This document shows positions 6,252 to 14,841 of a stretch of DNA of 30,858 nucleotides, one piece after another. The translations under genes were made by a program, and so were the position numbers. The notes beneath the pieces were generated by a model. The model saw only the letters and a list, made by a program, of their open reading frames with translations, searched no databases and was not told the DNA's origin. The DNA comes from Clostridium sp. UBA5530 (GTDB taxonomy: Bacteria > Bacillota > Clostridia > Clostridiales > Clostridiaceae), in contig DINW01000006.1 of NCBI GenBank assembly GCA_002423705.1, positions 29,941-60,798 of the forward strand, given 5' to 3'. Numbering within the stretch: position 1 is the stretch's first letter; each line of letters begins with the position of its first letter.

Positions 6252-7730
6252 TTAGTTAATTCCTTTTAATTGACTCAATATTTTTTTAACCAACAAATCT
6301 ATTAATTCTTCAGCTTCTGGTGAAGAGTTTGAAGCACAACAACTACTTCCACCACCTCCCCTTAAATCTTCTAGTTCTCTCACTCCATAGGCTACTCTCT
6401 TTATATTGATAAGATTTGTAGCTCCTACATTATCTGAGGTAGCACTGCCACCTATAGCTCCACAACCTAAAGTCAATGCTGGTGCTAAATTTACAGTAGC
6501 TCCGATACCTCCAAGGGAACCTAGGCTATTTACAGGTATTCTAGATACAGGCATCTCAAGGGCAAACTTTTTTACTACCTCTTTATCCTCTGCATGAATC
6601 ATAAAGCTATGACCTGCACCCTCATTTAAAAGTATTTCTTTACATTTTTCACAGCCTTCCTCAACACTGTTTACAACATAAAATGCTAATATTGGTGCTA
6701 GTTTTTCTCTAGAATAAGGGGCATTGATTCCAACTCTATCTTCCCTTGCTATAAGCACTCTTGCTGATTGTGGTACTGTAATGTTAGCAAGGTTTGCTAT
6801 ATGTTGAACACTTTTACCAACTATCTGTGGATTCATAGTGCCATTTGGTCTTAATATGAATTTCTCTAGTTTTTTGCTTTCATCTGGACTTAAAAAGTAG
6901 CCTCCTCTTGCTTTGAACTCCTGAACTACTTTCTCTTCAATAACCTTCTCTACAACCACAGATTGCTCCGAAGCACATATGGTTCCATTATCAAAAGTTT
7001 TTGAATCCATTATTCTTTTAACAGCCATTTTTATATCTGCACTTTTATCTATGTATCCAGGTCCATTGCCTGCTCCCACTCCTAATGCTGGATTTCCGGA
7101 GGAATATGCTGCCTTAACCATAGCTGCTCCTCCAGTAGCTAATATCATGGCAGTATCTTTATGTTTCATAAGTTCTGTAGTAGCCTGAAGGGTTGGCACT
7201 GAAATGCATCCTATAGCCCCCTTAGGGCATCCTGCTTTTTCTGCAGCCTCAGACAATATTCTTACAGTCTCTAAAATGCAGTTTTTAGCACTAGGATGAG
7301 GTGAAAATACTATAGTGTTAGCACCTTTTAGCGATATTAAAGCCTTATACATAACAGTAGAAGTTGGATTTGTAGATGGAATTATACCAGCAATTACTCC
7401 CATGGGTACTGCTATATCCATTACTTGCTTTTCCTTATCTTCTTTTATTATTCCAACGGTTTTTAAATCTTTCATACTTTCATATATGGTTTTAGATCCA
7501 AATATATTTTTTAATACTTTATCTTGCCATATTCCAAATCCAGTTTCTTCACACGCCATTTTAGCTAGCTTTTCTGCATTAACCACTGCTGCATCTGCCA
7601 TAGCTTTTACTATGTTGTCTATTTCATTCTGAGACATCTTAGCCAGTTTGGTTTGTGCTTCTTTAGCTGCCTTCACTAGGTCTCTGACCTCTTGAATTGA
7701 CACTAAATCCTTATCTTTTAGCTCCATCAT
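6252..7730 (-). CDS. eutE: EutE, CoA-acylating acetaldehyde dehydrogenase
   Basis: This 492-residue aldehyde dehydrogenase converts acetaldehyde, NAD+ and CoA to acetyl-CoA and NADH in the lumen. The catalytic cysteine is C252 in DNGTICASEQ, with the NAD-fold segments IPSTNPTSTVMYKA (about 117-130) and GGAAMVKAAY (200-209). Unlike enteric EutE, whose targeting helix is N-terminal, this protein has a Gly/Ser/Cys linker (GGGGSSCCASNSS) and then an amphipathic helix SPEAEELIDLLVKKILSQLK at its C-terminus, which looks like a relocated encapsulation peptide. The start overlaps the stop of the preceding BMC gene (ATGA). A second ATG three bases on is equally possible. Confidence 0.95.
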   Translation of the reverse strand: MMELKDKDLVSIQEVRDLVKAAKEAQTKLAKMSQNEIDNIVKAMADAAVVNAEKLAKMACEETGFGIWQDKVLKNIFGSKTIYESMKDLKTVGIIKEDKEKQVMDIAVPMGVIAGIIPSTNPTSTVMYKALISLKGANTIVFSPHPSAKNCILETVRILSEAAEKAGCPKGAIGCISVPTLQATTELMKHKDTAMILATGGAAMVKAAYSSGNPALGVGAGNGPGYIDKSADIKMAVKRIMDSKTFDNGTICASEQSVVVEKVIEEKVVQEFKARGGYFLSPDESKKLEKFILRPNGTMNPQIVGKSVQHIANLANITVPQSARVLIAREDRVGINAPYSREKLAPILAFYVVNSVEEGCEKCKEILLNEGAGHSFMIHAEDKEVVKKFALEMPVSRIPVNSLGSLGGIGATVNLAPALTLGCGAIGGSATSDNVGATNLINIKRVAYGVRELEDLRGGGGSSCCASNSSPEAEELIDLLVKKILSQLKGIN

Positions 7731-8335
7731 TTATCACCTTTTCCATCATGTTCTTTTAGTATTTTTATTAAATCATCCTTCTTTTCTAATTTAATTTTTT
7801 TATTGCTCATGTTTGGTAAATTTAGTTTTTTCACTAAATTCCTTAGTTCTTCCACCTTCATAGATTCAAAATCTCTATTTTCTATTTCTACCTCTTCTGA
7901 ATCTACTATAATGTTAAAATCATCAATGGTTTCTATTTTATCTTTTTCTGAAATTTCCTTGGAATTTTCCTTTAAATCCTCTTTTTTTACTTCTTCAATA
8001 TTTTCTAGCCCATCACCATTTATAATTTTTATAGTTTTCTCTAAAAGCTCTAAAGTCTCTACGGGTTTAATCTTTGGAAGGATCTTAGATAGTTCTTCAC
8101 TTGGACTAGGAATTACGTGAATTCCTCTTAATCTTCCCAAATTATCGGCGGCAGCTCCTGCTGCATCTACAGCAGCTTTTACTGCCCCTACATCTCCCGT
8201 TATTTGTACATTAGTAATTCCAACCTTTACTTTTTCAAGAGCCAATAGTTTTACATTTGCAGCCTTTAATGCAGCATCGGCAGCCTCCACTGCTGCAAGG
8301 TATCCATTAACTTCTATCATTCCTAGTGCTTTCAT
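7727..8335 (-). CDS. EutK-like BMC shell protein with acidic linker and SAP/Rho_N-like tail
   Basis: Residues 1-90 are a canonical BMC domain (ALGMIEVNGYLAAVEAADAA ... GIHVIPSPSEE). About 65 highly charged, mostly acidic residues follow (about 93-157), then a compact helical tail at 158-196 (MKVEELRNLVKKLNLPNMSN, then KKDDLIKILKEH) that fits the SAP/Rho N-terminal helix-turn-helix pattern. E. coli EutK also joins a BMC domain to a nucleic-acid-binding-like tail, though of a different fold. The tail could bind nucleic acid or another cargo; this is inference. The gene lies between eutL and eutE and overlaps eutE by 4 nt. Its ribosome site (AAAGGG, 12 nt away) is weak, suggesting a minor shell subunit. 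Confidence 0.85.
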   Translation of the reverse strand: MKALGMIEVNGYLAAVEAADAALKAANVKLLALEKVKVGITNVQITGDVGAVKAAVDAAGAAADNLGRLRGIHVIPSPSEELSKILPKIKPVETLELLEKTIKIINGDGLENIEEVKKEDLKENSKEISEKDKIETIDDFNIIVDSEEVEIENRDFESMKVEELRNLVKKLNLPNMSNKKIKLEKKDDLIKILKEHDGKGDK

Positions 8336-8350
8336 AAAACACTAATCCCT

Positions 8351-9004
8351 TTAATAACTTCTTGGCTCATTAGCAACGGATTTTACTGCCTCTGCAAAGG
8401 CATCACAAGCTGCCTTGCATGCAGATTGAGATCCTGAAAGTAAGCCCCCTCCAAAATTAGTTTCTGTTGGAGGTTCAAATAATTGCTTTAATTCTACATC
8501 TGCTGCCTTTAATGCTGCATCCAAACCATACATAGCCTCTAACGGAGGAGCTACTAAATAAGCTATAGCCTCTCCCTCTTTGACTCCAGCCACCTTTGAA
8601 AGATAGGATCCTGTTCTAGATACGCAATAAGAATAGTACACTATGGAATTATCCTCATTAGCACTAGTAAAATGGGACCCATTTTCCATAAAACTTAAGG
8701 CTGCATTTAATCCACTTCTAACTTCTGCTGGACTAGGTCCCGCAATTATTCCTAAAACCTCTCCTGCTAGCTTAGTAGAAGCATTAGCAGATCCTGCATA
8801 CATAGATTTTGCATATACAACTTCAACCTCCGCAGCTTTAGTAGCTTCATCTAAGGCTGTATATGTAACGTCATCTATATCTGCAGTAATAAGCCCTAGG
8901 CTCTTATGCTCTGATCCTAAGTTTAATAATTTAGCTAGACCTGGGCTTACATTAGATATTATCTTTACGCTTAACACCGTTGGTCTAATTGCTTCATTTA
9001 TCAC
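8351..9004 (-). CDS. eutL: EutL, gated trimeric shell protein
   Basis: The 217-residue tandem BMC protein matches EutL along its length (start INEAIRPTVLSVKIISNVSP; Phe/Pro-rich gate segment LKQLFEPPTETNFGGGLLSG near 174-193). EutL trimers have a large pore that opens and closes and binds ethanolamine in known structures. Translation starts at GTG 9004, which lies 8 nt behind a perfect AGGAGG. It sits 12 nt after eutC. Confidence 0.95.
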   Translation of the reverse strand: MINEAIRPTVLSVKIISNVSPGLAKLLNLGSEHKSLGLITADIDDVTYTALDEATKAAEVEVVYAKSMYAGSANASTKLAGEVLGIIAGPSPAEVRSGLNAALSFMENGSHFTSANEDNSIVYYSYCVSRTGSYLSKVAGVKEGEAIAYLVAPPLEAMYGLDAALKAADVELKQLFEPPTETNFGGGLLSGSQSACKAACDAFAEAVKSVANEPRSY

Positions 9005-9016
9005 AACAAATCCCTC

Positions 9017-9907
9017 CTATTTATTTTTCAAGTTTATACCTGAAGCTTTTTTGTCTATCATAGTTTTTATAAGTTCTGCTATATGGGCTCCAGCTTCAAC
9101 AGCAGGGGTGCCACCTTTATGAATATTTGATATAACTGTTCTGTTGGCCTCTGGCATATTTGCTGTTGGTCTATATGCTATATATGCACTCATAGATTCC
9201 GCTGTTACAAGACCAGGTCTTTCTCCTACTAAAAGGCACACTACCTCTGCACCTGTAGCATCTCCCACTGCATCCATAGCTCCAACTCTACAATGCTTTA
9301 CAAATAAAATATCGCCTATTTCTATACCATACATCTTTAACCCTTGCTTTATTGCAGGAATTATGTCTGTTACATTAGCTTCAATTGCTGCTGAGCTTAA
9401 TCCGTCTCCAACCATAAGCAATGCCTTTGGACTTCCACCAAATTTTTCCTTTATAAACTCCGTAGTTTTTTCATCAAAGGTTCTTCCTAAGTCTGGACGT
9501 GTTATATATTGATCCTTATCTTTGCATTTTGTTTCTACTGCTATGAGATTGTTAGCTTTTATAAAGTCCTCTGATACATAGGAAAATACTGAATCTTGAG
9601 CCGCAGCATGGTCTGCTCTCATTCTAAGAGCTGTTATGGTTCTATATCTTGTTCCTGCTCTTCCTATGCCTAATCTTGCAGGAGTTTTTTCCTTCATCTT
9701 TAGATAGCCTTCTCTATCTTTAGGATCCCTTACTAAAAGTTGCTTTCTCAAATCTATTTGGGTTATGTCGTCTAAACATCCATTTTCATCTACCATTGTT
9801 CCTGTAACGGGGTTAAATGCTTCTTTATTATTTGATTTTATAGGCTCCTTTTCTAACATTTCATGTAGTAATTTTTCAACCATTGACTTTATTTCATTTT
9901 CATTCAT
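9017..9907 (-). CDS. eutC: EutC, ethanolamine ammonia-lyase small subunit
   Basis: The 296-residue protein includes the conserved EutC core: IGRAGTRYRTITALRMRADH at about 75-95, LMVGDGLSSAAIEAN at about 163-177, and VGERPGLVTAESMSAYIAYR at about 226-245. With EutB it forms the adenosylcobalamin-dependent lyase that makes acetaldehyde and ammonia. Residues 1-20 (MNENEIKSMVEKLLHEMLEK) form an amphipathic helix joined to the core by a polar linker, as expected for the targeting peptide that brings EutBC into the shell. It follows eutB by 13 nt. Confidence 0.97.
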   Translation of the reverse strand: MNENEIKSMVEKLLHEMLEKEPIKSNNKEAFNPVTGTMVDENGCLDDITQIDLRKQLLVRDPKDREGYLKMKEKTPARLGIGRAGTRYRTITALRMRADHAAAQDSVFSYVSEDFIKANNLIAVETKCKDKDQYITRPDLGRTFDEKTTEFIKEKFGGSPKALLMVGDGLSSAAIEANVTDIIPAIKQGLKMYGIEIGDILFVKHCRVGAMDAVGDATGAEVVCLLVGERPGLVTAESMSAYIAYRPTANMPEANRTVISNIHKGGTPAVEAGAHIAELIKTMIDKKASGINLKNK

Positions 9908-9920
9908 GCTTATTTACCCC

Positions 9921-11285
9921 CTAACCTAAGAATATTGAAGCATCGCCAGCTAATTTAGTTAATTTTCCATTTTCTATAAAGCCCATTTTTTCCATCCACT
10001 TTTCAAATTCTTTGATAGGTGTTAACCCAAACATCTCTCTTAAAGTAGCAGTCTCATGGTATCCTGTAGTTTGATAGTTAAGCATTACGTCATCACCGTG
10101 AGGAATTCCCATAAAATATGTACATCCAGCTGTGGTTAATAATACAGCTAAGTTTTCTATATCATTTTGATCTGCTTTCATATGATTTGTATAGCAAGCA
10201 TCACACCCCATTGGTATTCCTGTAAGCTTACCCATAAAGTGATCTTCAAGGCCTGCTCTTATTACTTGTTTAGAGTTGTATAAATATTCTGGTCCTATAA
10301 ATCCAACCACTGTATTTACTAAGAAAGGTTCGTACTTTCTAGCAAATCCATAACATCTAGCCTCCATGGTAACCTGATCTGTATCAAAGTGAGCCTCTGA
10401 AGATAATTCGGAACCTTGACCTGTTTCAAAATACATAACATTAGGGCCCGTAGCTGTGCCCTCAGATAGTGCTAGCTGTCTAGCCTCTTCTATGGTAGCT
10501 CCACTAAATCCAAAGGCTTCATTTCCTTTTTGAGATCCTGCTATGGATTGGAATATCAAGTCCGCTGGAGCTCCTTTCCTTATGGCTTCCATTTGAGTAG
10601 TTACATGAGCTAATACGCAGTTTTGAGTTGGTATTTTCCACTTACATTTAAATTCCTCAAACCTTTTTAATACCTTAGTTACACTTTCTACGGAGTCGTC
10701 AACTGGATTTAATCCTAAAACTGCATCTCCTATTCCAAAGGTCAGCCCTTCCATAAGTGATGCCATTATTCCATCTGGATCATCTGTTGGATGATTAGGC
10801 TGAAGCCTTGCTGATAATGTTCCTATCTCTCCTATGGTAGTATTGCAATGAGCTGTAACCCGTATCTTTTTTCCTCCATATATTAAATCCATGTTTGACA
10901 TTAACTTTGCTACAGCTGCTATCATTTCTGAAGTTAAACCTCTGGATATTCTTCTTATATCATTGCTAGTGGTATTATCATCTAAAATCCACTCTCTTAA
11001 TTCAGACACAGTCCAATTCTTAATGTTATCGTAAATTTTTTCATTTATTCCATCCTGTATTATTCTAGTTACCTCATCCTGTTCATATGGAACTGCTGGG
11101 TTATTTCTTAAATCTGATAAAGTTAAGTTAGATAATACTACCTTGGCCGCTACCCTTTCCTCTGCGGATTCCGCTGCAAGACCTGCAAGCCTATCTCCAG
11201 ACTTTTCTTCATTTGCTTTGGCCATTACATCCTTAACAGATTTAAATTGATAAGTTTTTCCAAATAATTTAGTCTTTAAAATCAC
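9921..11285 (-). CDS. eutB: EutB, ethanolamine ammonia-lyase large subunit
   Basis: This 454-residue TIM-barrel enzyme has near-standard length and many conserved EutB blocks, such as RLAGLAAESAEERVAAKVVL (about 32-51), HCNTTIGEIGTLSARLQPNH (about 147-166) and MGCDACYTNHMKADQNDIEN (about 359-378). It binds ethanolamine and the B12 cofactor. The start is GTG 11285 six nt behind AGGAGG; no better start lies nearby. It is placed between the reactivase eutA (34-nt gap) and its partner eutC. Confidence 0.97.
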   Translation of the reverse strand: MILKTKLFGKTYQFKSVKDVMAKANEEKSGDRLAGLAAESAEERVAAKVVLSNLTLSDLRNNPAVPYEQDEVTRIIQDGINEKIYDNIKNWTVSELREWILDDNTTSNDIRRISRGLTSEMIAAVAKLMSNMDLIYGGKKIRVTAHCNTTIGEIGTLSARLQPNHPTDDPDGIMASLMEGLTFGIGDAVLGLNPVDDSVESVTKVLKRFEEFKCKWKIPTQNCVLAHVTTQMEAIRKGAPADLIFQSIAGSQKGNEAFGFSGATIEEARQLALSEGTATGPNVMYFETGQGSELSSEAHFDTDQVTMEARCYGFARKYEPFLVNTVVGFIGPEYLYNSKQVIRAGLEDHFMGKLTGIPMGCDACYTNHMKADQNDIENLAVLLTTAGCTYFMGIPHGDDVMLNYQTTGYHETATLREMFGLTPIKEFEKWMEKMGFIENGKLTKLAGDASIFLG

Positions 11286-11319
11286 AATAATCCTCCTTCC
11301 AATTATCTACAATTATCAA

Positions 11320-12753
11320 TTAATTAAATATTAGTGTTTTTATAACTACTGGTACTACTTTTCCTTCAGCTACTGGCTTTCCTATATCTATATAGTCTCC
11401 ATTCTCTACTTTGATTCCATCAATGCATATAACATCCTTTTTAAAGTTCATCAAAGCATAAATTGCCTGACCAAGAACCTTTGCCATATCATTTTCAACC
11501 ACTATAATAATAGGCATATTTTTTTCTACAAATTCCTCTAATCCATCTACTAATCCCTTTGCTATTTCTTGAATCTCTAAAAAGGATGGATTTTTCTTAC
11601 CATTAATACCCAAAGCTACTGTTTGAATGTTATTTTCTAATTTAAACCAATGCAATTTAGTTTTTATAGCTTCTTTAAGAACTTCACTGCCACCTTTTTC
11701 ATCTTCCATATCTAGTTTTAATACCGGAAGATTTTTCACAGGAAATTTATCTTGAGTATAGGTTATAGTGCTACCACTTATCTCTGTAGTATGAGATCCT
11801 GCACCTACCACTGTGGCTCTTATGGTTTCTATGGATTTTATCACCTTAAGTTTTCTAAACATTTCAGATTTTTTAATTTCTTCACCTAGCAATATGCCTA
11901 TATCTCCATATTTAAAGTAGTCTATTATTGGATCTTCATTATATATGTAATCTGCCACCCCTCCAGAGAAAGATATAGATTTTATGTCTTCACTTAGTTC
12001 AATAGACTTATTAGTAACTATAAAATCAAAAAGTTCATCCTTAGCCCTTACTCCTACACTTTCCTCTAAAAATTCAACCATCTTTTTTACTATGGGCATA
12101 AGAACCTCTACTGTAGCTTTTTGTCCTTTAGCTATATTGAATTTATTTTCTTTTATGATTTTATCTATCTTAGGAGAGATGTAGATTATCTCCTTTGTAT
12201 TAGGATCTAATTTTATTAATCTTCCTCCTATATCTAAGCACCCTGTAGACTTTACATCACCTCTATTAAAAACAACTAAATTGCTAGTTCCTCCACCTAT
12301 GTCTATGTTTACTACCACAGTGGAATGTTCCTTAGAGTAGGTATGAGCCCCTGCACCCTTTCCTGATATTATGCTTTCCAAATCTGGTCCCGCTGTAGCT
12401 ACTACAAAATCTCCAGCAAACCCACTTAAGCTTTGAAGAACCTCCCTTGCATTTTCTTTTCTAGCTGTTTCACCTGTTATAATAACTGCCCCTGTTTTTA
12501 TATCAGCTTTATTGATTCCTGCTTTTATATACTCCTGTTCCACTATATTTTTAACCCTTTCAGCATCTATCTCTGTTAATGATATCAATGGTGTAAAATA
12601 TATATCACTTCTATAGATAATCTCTTTATCTACTATAGATATCCTTGGTATTGTAAAAGCCGAAGCAGTATTTTCTATAATCAACTTAGAAAATACAAGT
12701 TGAGTTGTACTAGTGCCTATGTCTATACCTACACTCAAAAGTTCCTCTCTCAT
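11320..12753 (-). CDS. eutA: EutA, ethanolamine ammonia-lyase reactivating factor
   Basis: The 477-residue protein has the actin/Hsp70-like ATPase fold of EutA. The phosphate-1 motif is VGIDIGTSTTQLVFS at residues 8-22, and a second phosphate loop is VVVNIDIGGGTSNLVVFN near 145-162. It uses ATP to exchange inactivated cobalamin out of EutBC. The ribosome site is GGAG 8 nt before ATG, and it follows eutP by 26 nt. In most Firmicute eut loci eutV and eutW precede eutA; here they are missing and eutP adjoins eutA directly. Confidence 0.95.
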   Translation of the reverse strand: MREELLSVGIDIGTSTTQLVFSKLIIENTASAFTIPRISIVDKEIIYRSDIYFTPLISLTEIDAERVKNIVEQEYIKAGINKADIKTGAVIITGETARKENAREVLQSLSGFAGDFVVATAGPDLESIISGKGAGAHTYSKEHSTVVVNIDIGGGTSNLVVFNRGDVKSTGCLDIGGRLIKLDPNTKEIIYISPKIDKIIKENKFNIAKGQKATVEVLMPIVKKMVEFLEESVGVRAKDELFDFIVTNKSIELSEDIKSISFSGGVADYIYNEDPIIDYFKYGDIGILLGEEIKKSEMFRKLKVIKSIETIRATVVGAGSHTTEISGSTITYTQDKFPVKNLPVLKLDMEDEKGGSEVLKEAIKTKLHWFKLENNIQTVALGINGKKNPSFLEIQEIAKGLVDGLEEFVEKNMPIIIVVENDMAKVLGQAIYALMNFKKDVICIDGIKVENGDYIDIGKPVAEGKVVPVVIKTLIFN

Positions 12754-12779
12754 TAATTCATCTCCAATCTAAAGGCAAA

Positions 12780-13217
12780 CTACTTTTCTATATATTCCAT
12801 TAATTCTTTGATTCCTACTCCTGATAAGGTATTTACCTTAAATATCCTTGACACTCCAGCTCCTCTCAGTGTTTCCTCTGCTCTTTTTATACTCTCTTCA
12901 TCCTTAACTAAATCTATCTTAGTTATTATTCCTATAACGTCCTTCATGAACATTGTGGAAAACCCTGGAGGAATATATGATTCTTCATTGGTGCAATCAT
13001 AAATCAAGGCTATGATATCTGCGTCTGCAGCAGTAACTATAAGAGCCTTATAATAAAATCTGTTTTCTAAATATTCTCCTGGGGTATCAATGGAGCTATT
13101 GTATATTTCTATAGATTGAGTTTTTCTGTATTTAAGTTCTTCATTGTCAATTCTCTGACATAGGGTTGTTTTTCCACTTCCTGTTTTTCCTATAAATATA
13201 ACCTTCTTCATAGCCAT
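12780..13217 (-). CDS. eutP: EutP, small P-loop GTPase-like / acetate kinase protein
   Basis: The 145-residue protein begins MAMKKVIFIGKTGSGKTTLC, with the Walker A loop at 10-18, a G3-like TPGEYLENRF near 46-55 and a TKxD-type GIITKIDLVKD near 95-105. EutP belongs to the eut-associated Ras-like family. Acetate kinase activity has been reported for the Salmonella protein, and its precise role in Firmicutes is unclear. The ATG overlaps the eutS stop by one base (TAATG), so the two genes are translationally coupled. Confidence 0.93.
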   Translation of the reverse strand: MAMKKVIFIGKTGSGKTTLCQRIDNEELKYRKTQSIEIYNSSIDTPGEYLENRFYYKALIVTAADADIIALIYDCTNEESYIPPGFSTMFMKDVIGIITKIDLVKDEESIKRAEETLRGAGVSRIFKVNTLSGVGIKELMEYIEK

Positions 13218-13564
13218 TATGTCCTAGTGATAATGGTAGATGAGAAGTTTAAGAGCTGTTCTAATACCTTAGTAACCTCTTGAAGGGCTGACTCCACTGC
13301 TCCCACATCCCCAGTAAAAACTACGGAACCACTAAACCTGTCTACAAAGCCTAATGTTACATTAGCCGCCTTGGTGGCAACATCTGCAGCTATTATAGAT
13401 GCTTCACTAGGAGTTATAGTTAAGATTCCTATAGCATTTTTTCTTTCAAACATTAATCCTAGCTTTTTATATATGTCCTCATTAGGATTTGCTATTATAT
13501 GAGCCAGGGTAACTTGTTTTCCTGGAACATACTCCTGTATTACTCTTTGCTTTTCCTCTGCCAA
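13217..13564 (-). CDS. eutS: EutS, bent hexameric shell protein
   Basis: This 115-residue circularly permuted BMC protein is close to enteric EutS: VIQEYVPGKQVTLAHIIANP at 8-27, GILTITPSEASIIAADVATK at 46-65 and GFVDRFSGSVVFTGDVGAVE at 72-91. EutS supplies curved hexamers and can promote shell assembly. Translation starts at TTG 13564 behind AAGGAAGGTGG; no in-frame ATG or GTG fits homologous N-termini better. It is the first gene of the tightly packed operon that runs down to eutQ, and lies 143 nt after eutG. Confidence 0.95.
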   Translation of the reverse strand: MAEEKQRVIQEYVPGKQVTLAHIIANPNEDIYKKLGLMFERKNAIGILTITPSEASIIAADVATKAANVTLGFVDRFSGSVVFTGDVGAVESALQEVTKVLEQLLNFSSTIITRT

Positions 13565-13605
13565 AGAACCACCTTCCTTTAATTCTTGTTGTTGTGGTTT
13601 TTACT

Positions 13606-13627
13606 AATATAGTACAGTGATATCACT
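13606..13627 (-). promoter_or_regulatory. Putative eutS promoter with 12-bp palindrome
   Basis: TATATT (13606-13611, minus) is a good -10 box 42 nt before the eutS start codon. Immediately upstream, AGTGATATCACT (13616-13627) is a perfect palindrome where the spacer of the promoter would lie. No -35 match is present 17 nt upstream, so an activator or an alternative sigma factor may be needed. A second palindrome, TACATATGTA, is at 13650-13659. Confidence 0.4.
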
Positions 13628-13707
13628 TTTATTATTTCCTAGGTAATTTTACATATGTATGTTATCTTTTTATTATTGAAATTTTTTAAATTAAAGCTAA
13701 TATATTT

Positions 13708-14841
13708 CTATCCCTTAATTTTTTCTAAAATCCTTATTATGTCTTCTTTAGATGGTATTCTAGGATTAGTAGGTGTGCATGCATCCTTTAAAGCAGCTAT
13801 AGCTATTTCCTCCTTCACTTCTCCTAAAACTTTAGCATCTATATTGCAATCCTTTAGTGATATAGGCATTTTCATTGATTTTTGCATATTTTTTATAAGA
13901 TTTATTAAATTTCTAACTCCCATTCTTACATTATTTACTGGAAGTCCTAACAATTTAGCTATATTATGATACTTTTTAGCTGCTACAGTATATTCCTTTT
14001 CATCATAGCCCCCCAAATTAGCATTATATTCAATGACATATGGTAATAATATGGAATTAGTTCTACCATGGGGTATGTGCAGCTTTCCACCTATGCTGTG
14101 AGCTATACTATGATTTATTCCTAAAGATGCGGAATTAAAAGCTATTCCAGCTAAACATGAAGCATTATGCATTTTTTCTCTTGCTACCATATCATTGCCA
14201 TCTTTATATGCTTTTTCAAGATAATTAAATGCTAAAATTAAGGCCTTTTCTGCCAGAGCATCTGTAAAATCATTAGCCTTAGTAGATACATAAGCCTCCA
14301 GTGCATGGGTTATCACATCCATTCCTGTATCTGCTGTTATCATTGCAGGCACTGTTTTTACTAACTCTGGATCTAAGATAGCCTTATCAGGAAGCAATGT
14401 TGGGGAGACTAATGGATATTTTACTCCCTTTTCTTTATCTGTTATTACAGAAAATGAGGTTACCTCTGACCCTGTGCCACTTGTGGTTGGTATAGCTATA
14501 AATTCAACATGATCTAAAGATATTATTTTCTTAGAAAAATCCATTATGGCTTTAGCAGCATCTATGGCTGACCCACCACCCAAGGCTATAATGACTTGGG
14601 GAATTGAGTTAGATAAGGCTTCTATTCCTTTTACCACAAGGTCTATGGGAGGATCTGGCACTATTTCACTAAATATACTGACATTAGCTTCTTTTAACCT
14701 ATCAGTTATTTTGTTTATGGTGCCTGATTTAATCATAAATGGATCTGTTATTATAAATACATTTTTCTTTCCTATTTGTCCTAAGCTATTTAAGGCACCT
14801 TGCCCAAAATATATATCTGTTTTTATTTCAAAGCTCTCCAT
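13708..14841 (-). CDS. eutG: EutG-type iron-containing alcohol dehydrogenase
   Basis: I set the start at ATG 14841, 6-7 nt behind AAAGGAGA, giving 377 residues. The open frame continues 34 codons further up, but the extra part is not alcohol-dehydrogenase-like. Family hallmarks are GGGSAIDAAKAI (about 88-99), IPTTSGTGSEVTSF (about 117-130) and the iron-binding NHSIAHSIGGKLHIPHGRTN (about 243-262). It reduces acetaldehyde to ethanol and regenerates NAD+ for EutE. No N-terminal targeting helix is visible. It stands just upstream of eutS without a clear terminator, so it may be co-transcribed with the operon. Identity as EutG rests on position; the family call is firm. Confidence 0.9.
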   Translation of the reverse strand: MESFEIKTDIYFGQGALNSLGQIGKKNVFIITDPFMIKSGTINKITDRLKEANVSIFSEIVPDPPIDLVVKGIEALSNSIPQVIIALGGGSAIDAAKAIMDFSKKIISLDHVEFIAIPTTSGTGSEVTSFSVITDKEKGVKYPLVSPTLLPDKAILDPELVKTVPAMITADTGMDVITHALEAYVSTKANDFTDALAEKALILAFNYLEKAYKDGNDMVAREKMHNASCLAGIAFNSASLGINHSIAHSIGGKLHIPHGRTNSILLPYVIEYNANLGGYDEKEYTVAAKKYHNIAKLLGLPVNNVRMGVRNLINLIKNMQKSMKMPISLKDCNIDAKVLGEVKEEIAIAALKDACTPTNPRIPSKEDIIRILEKIKG

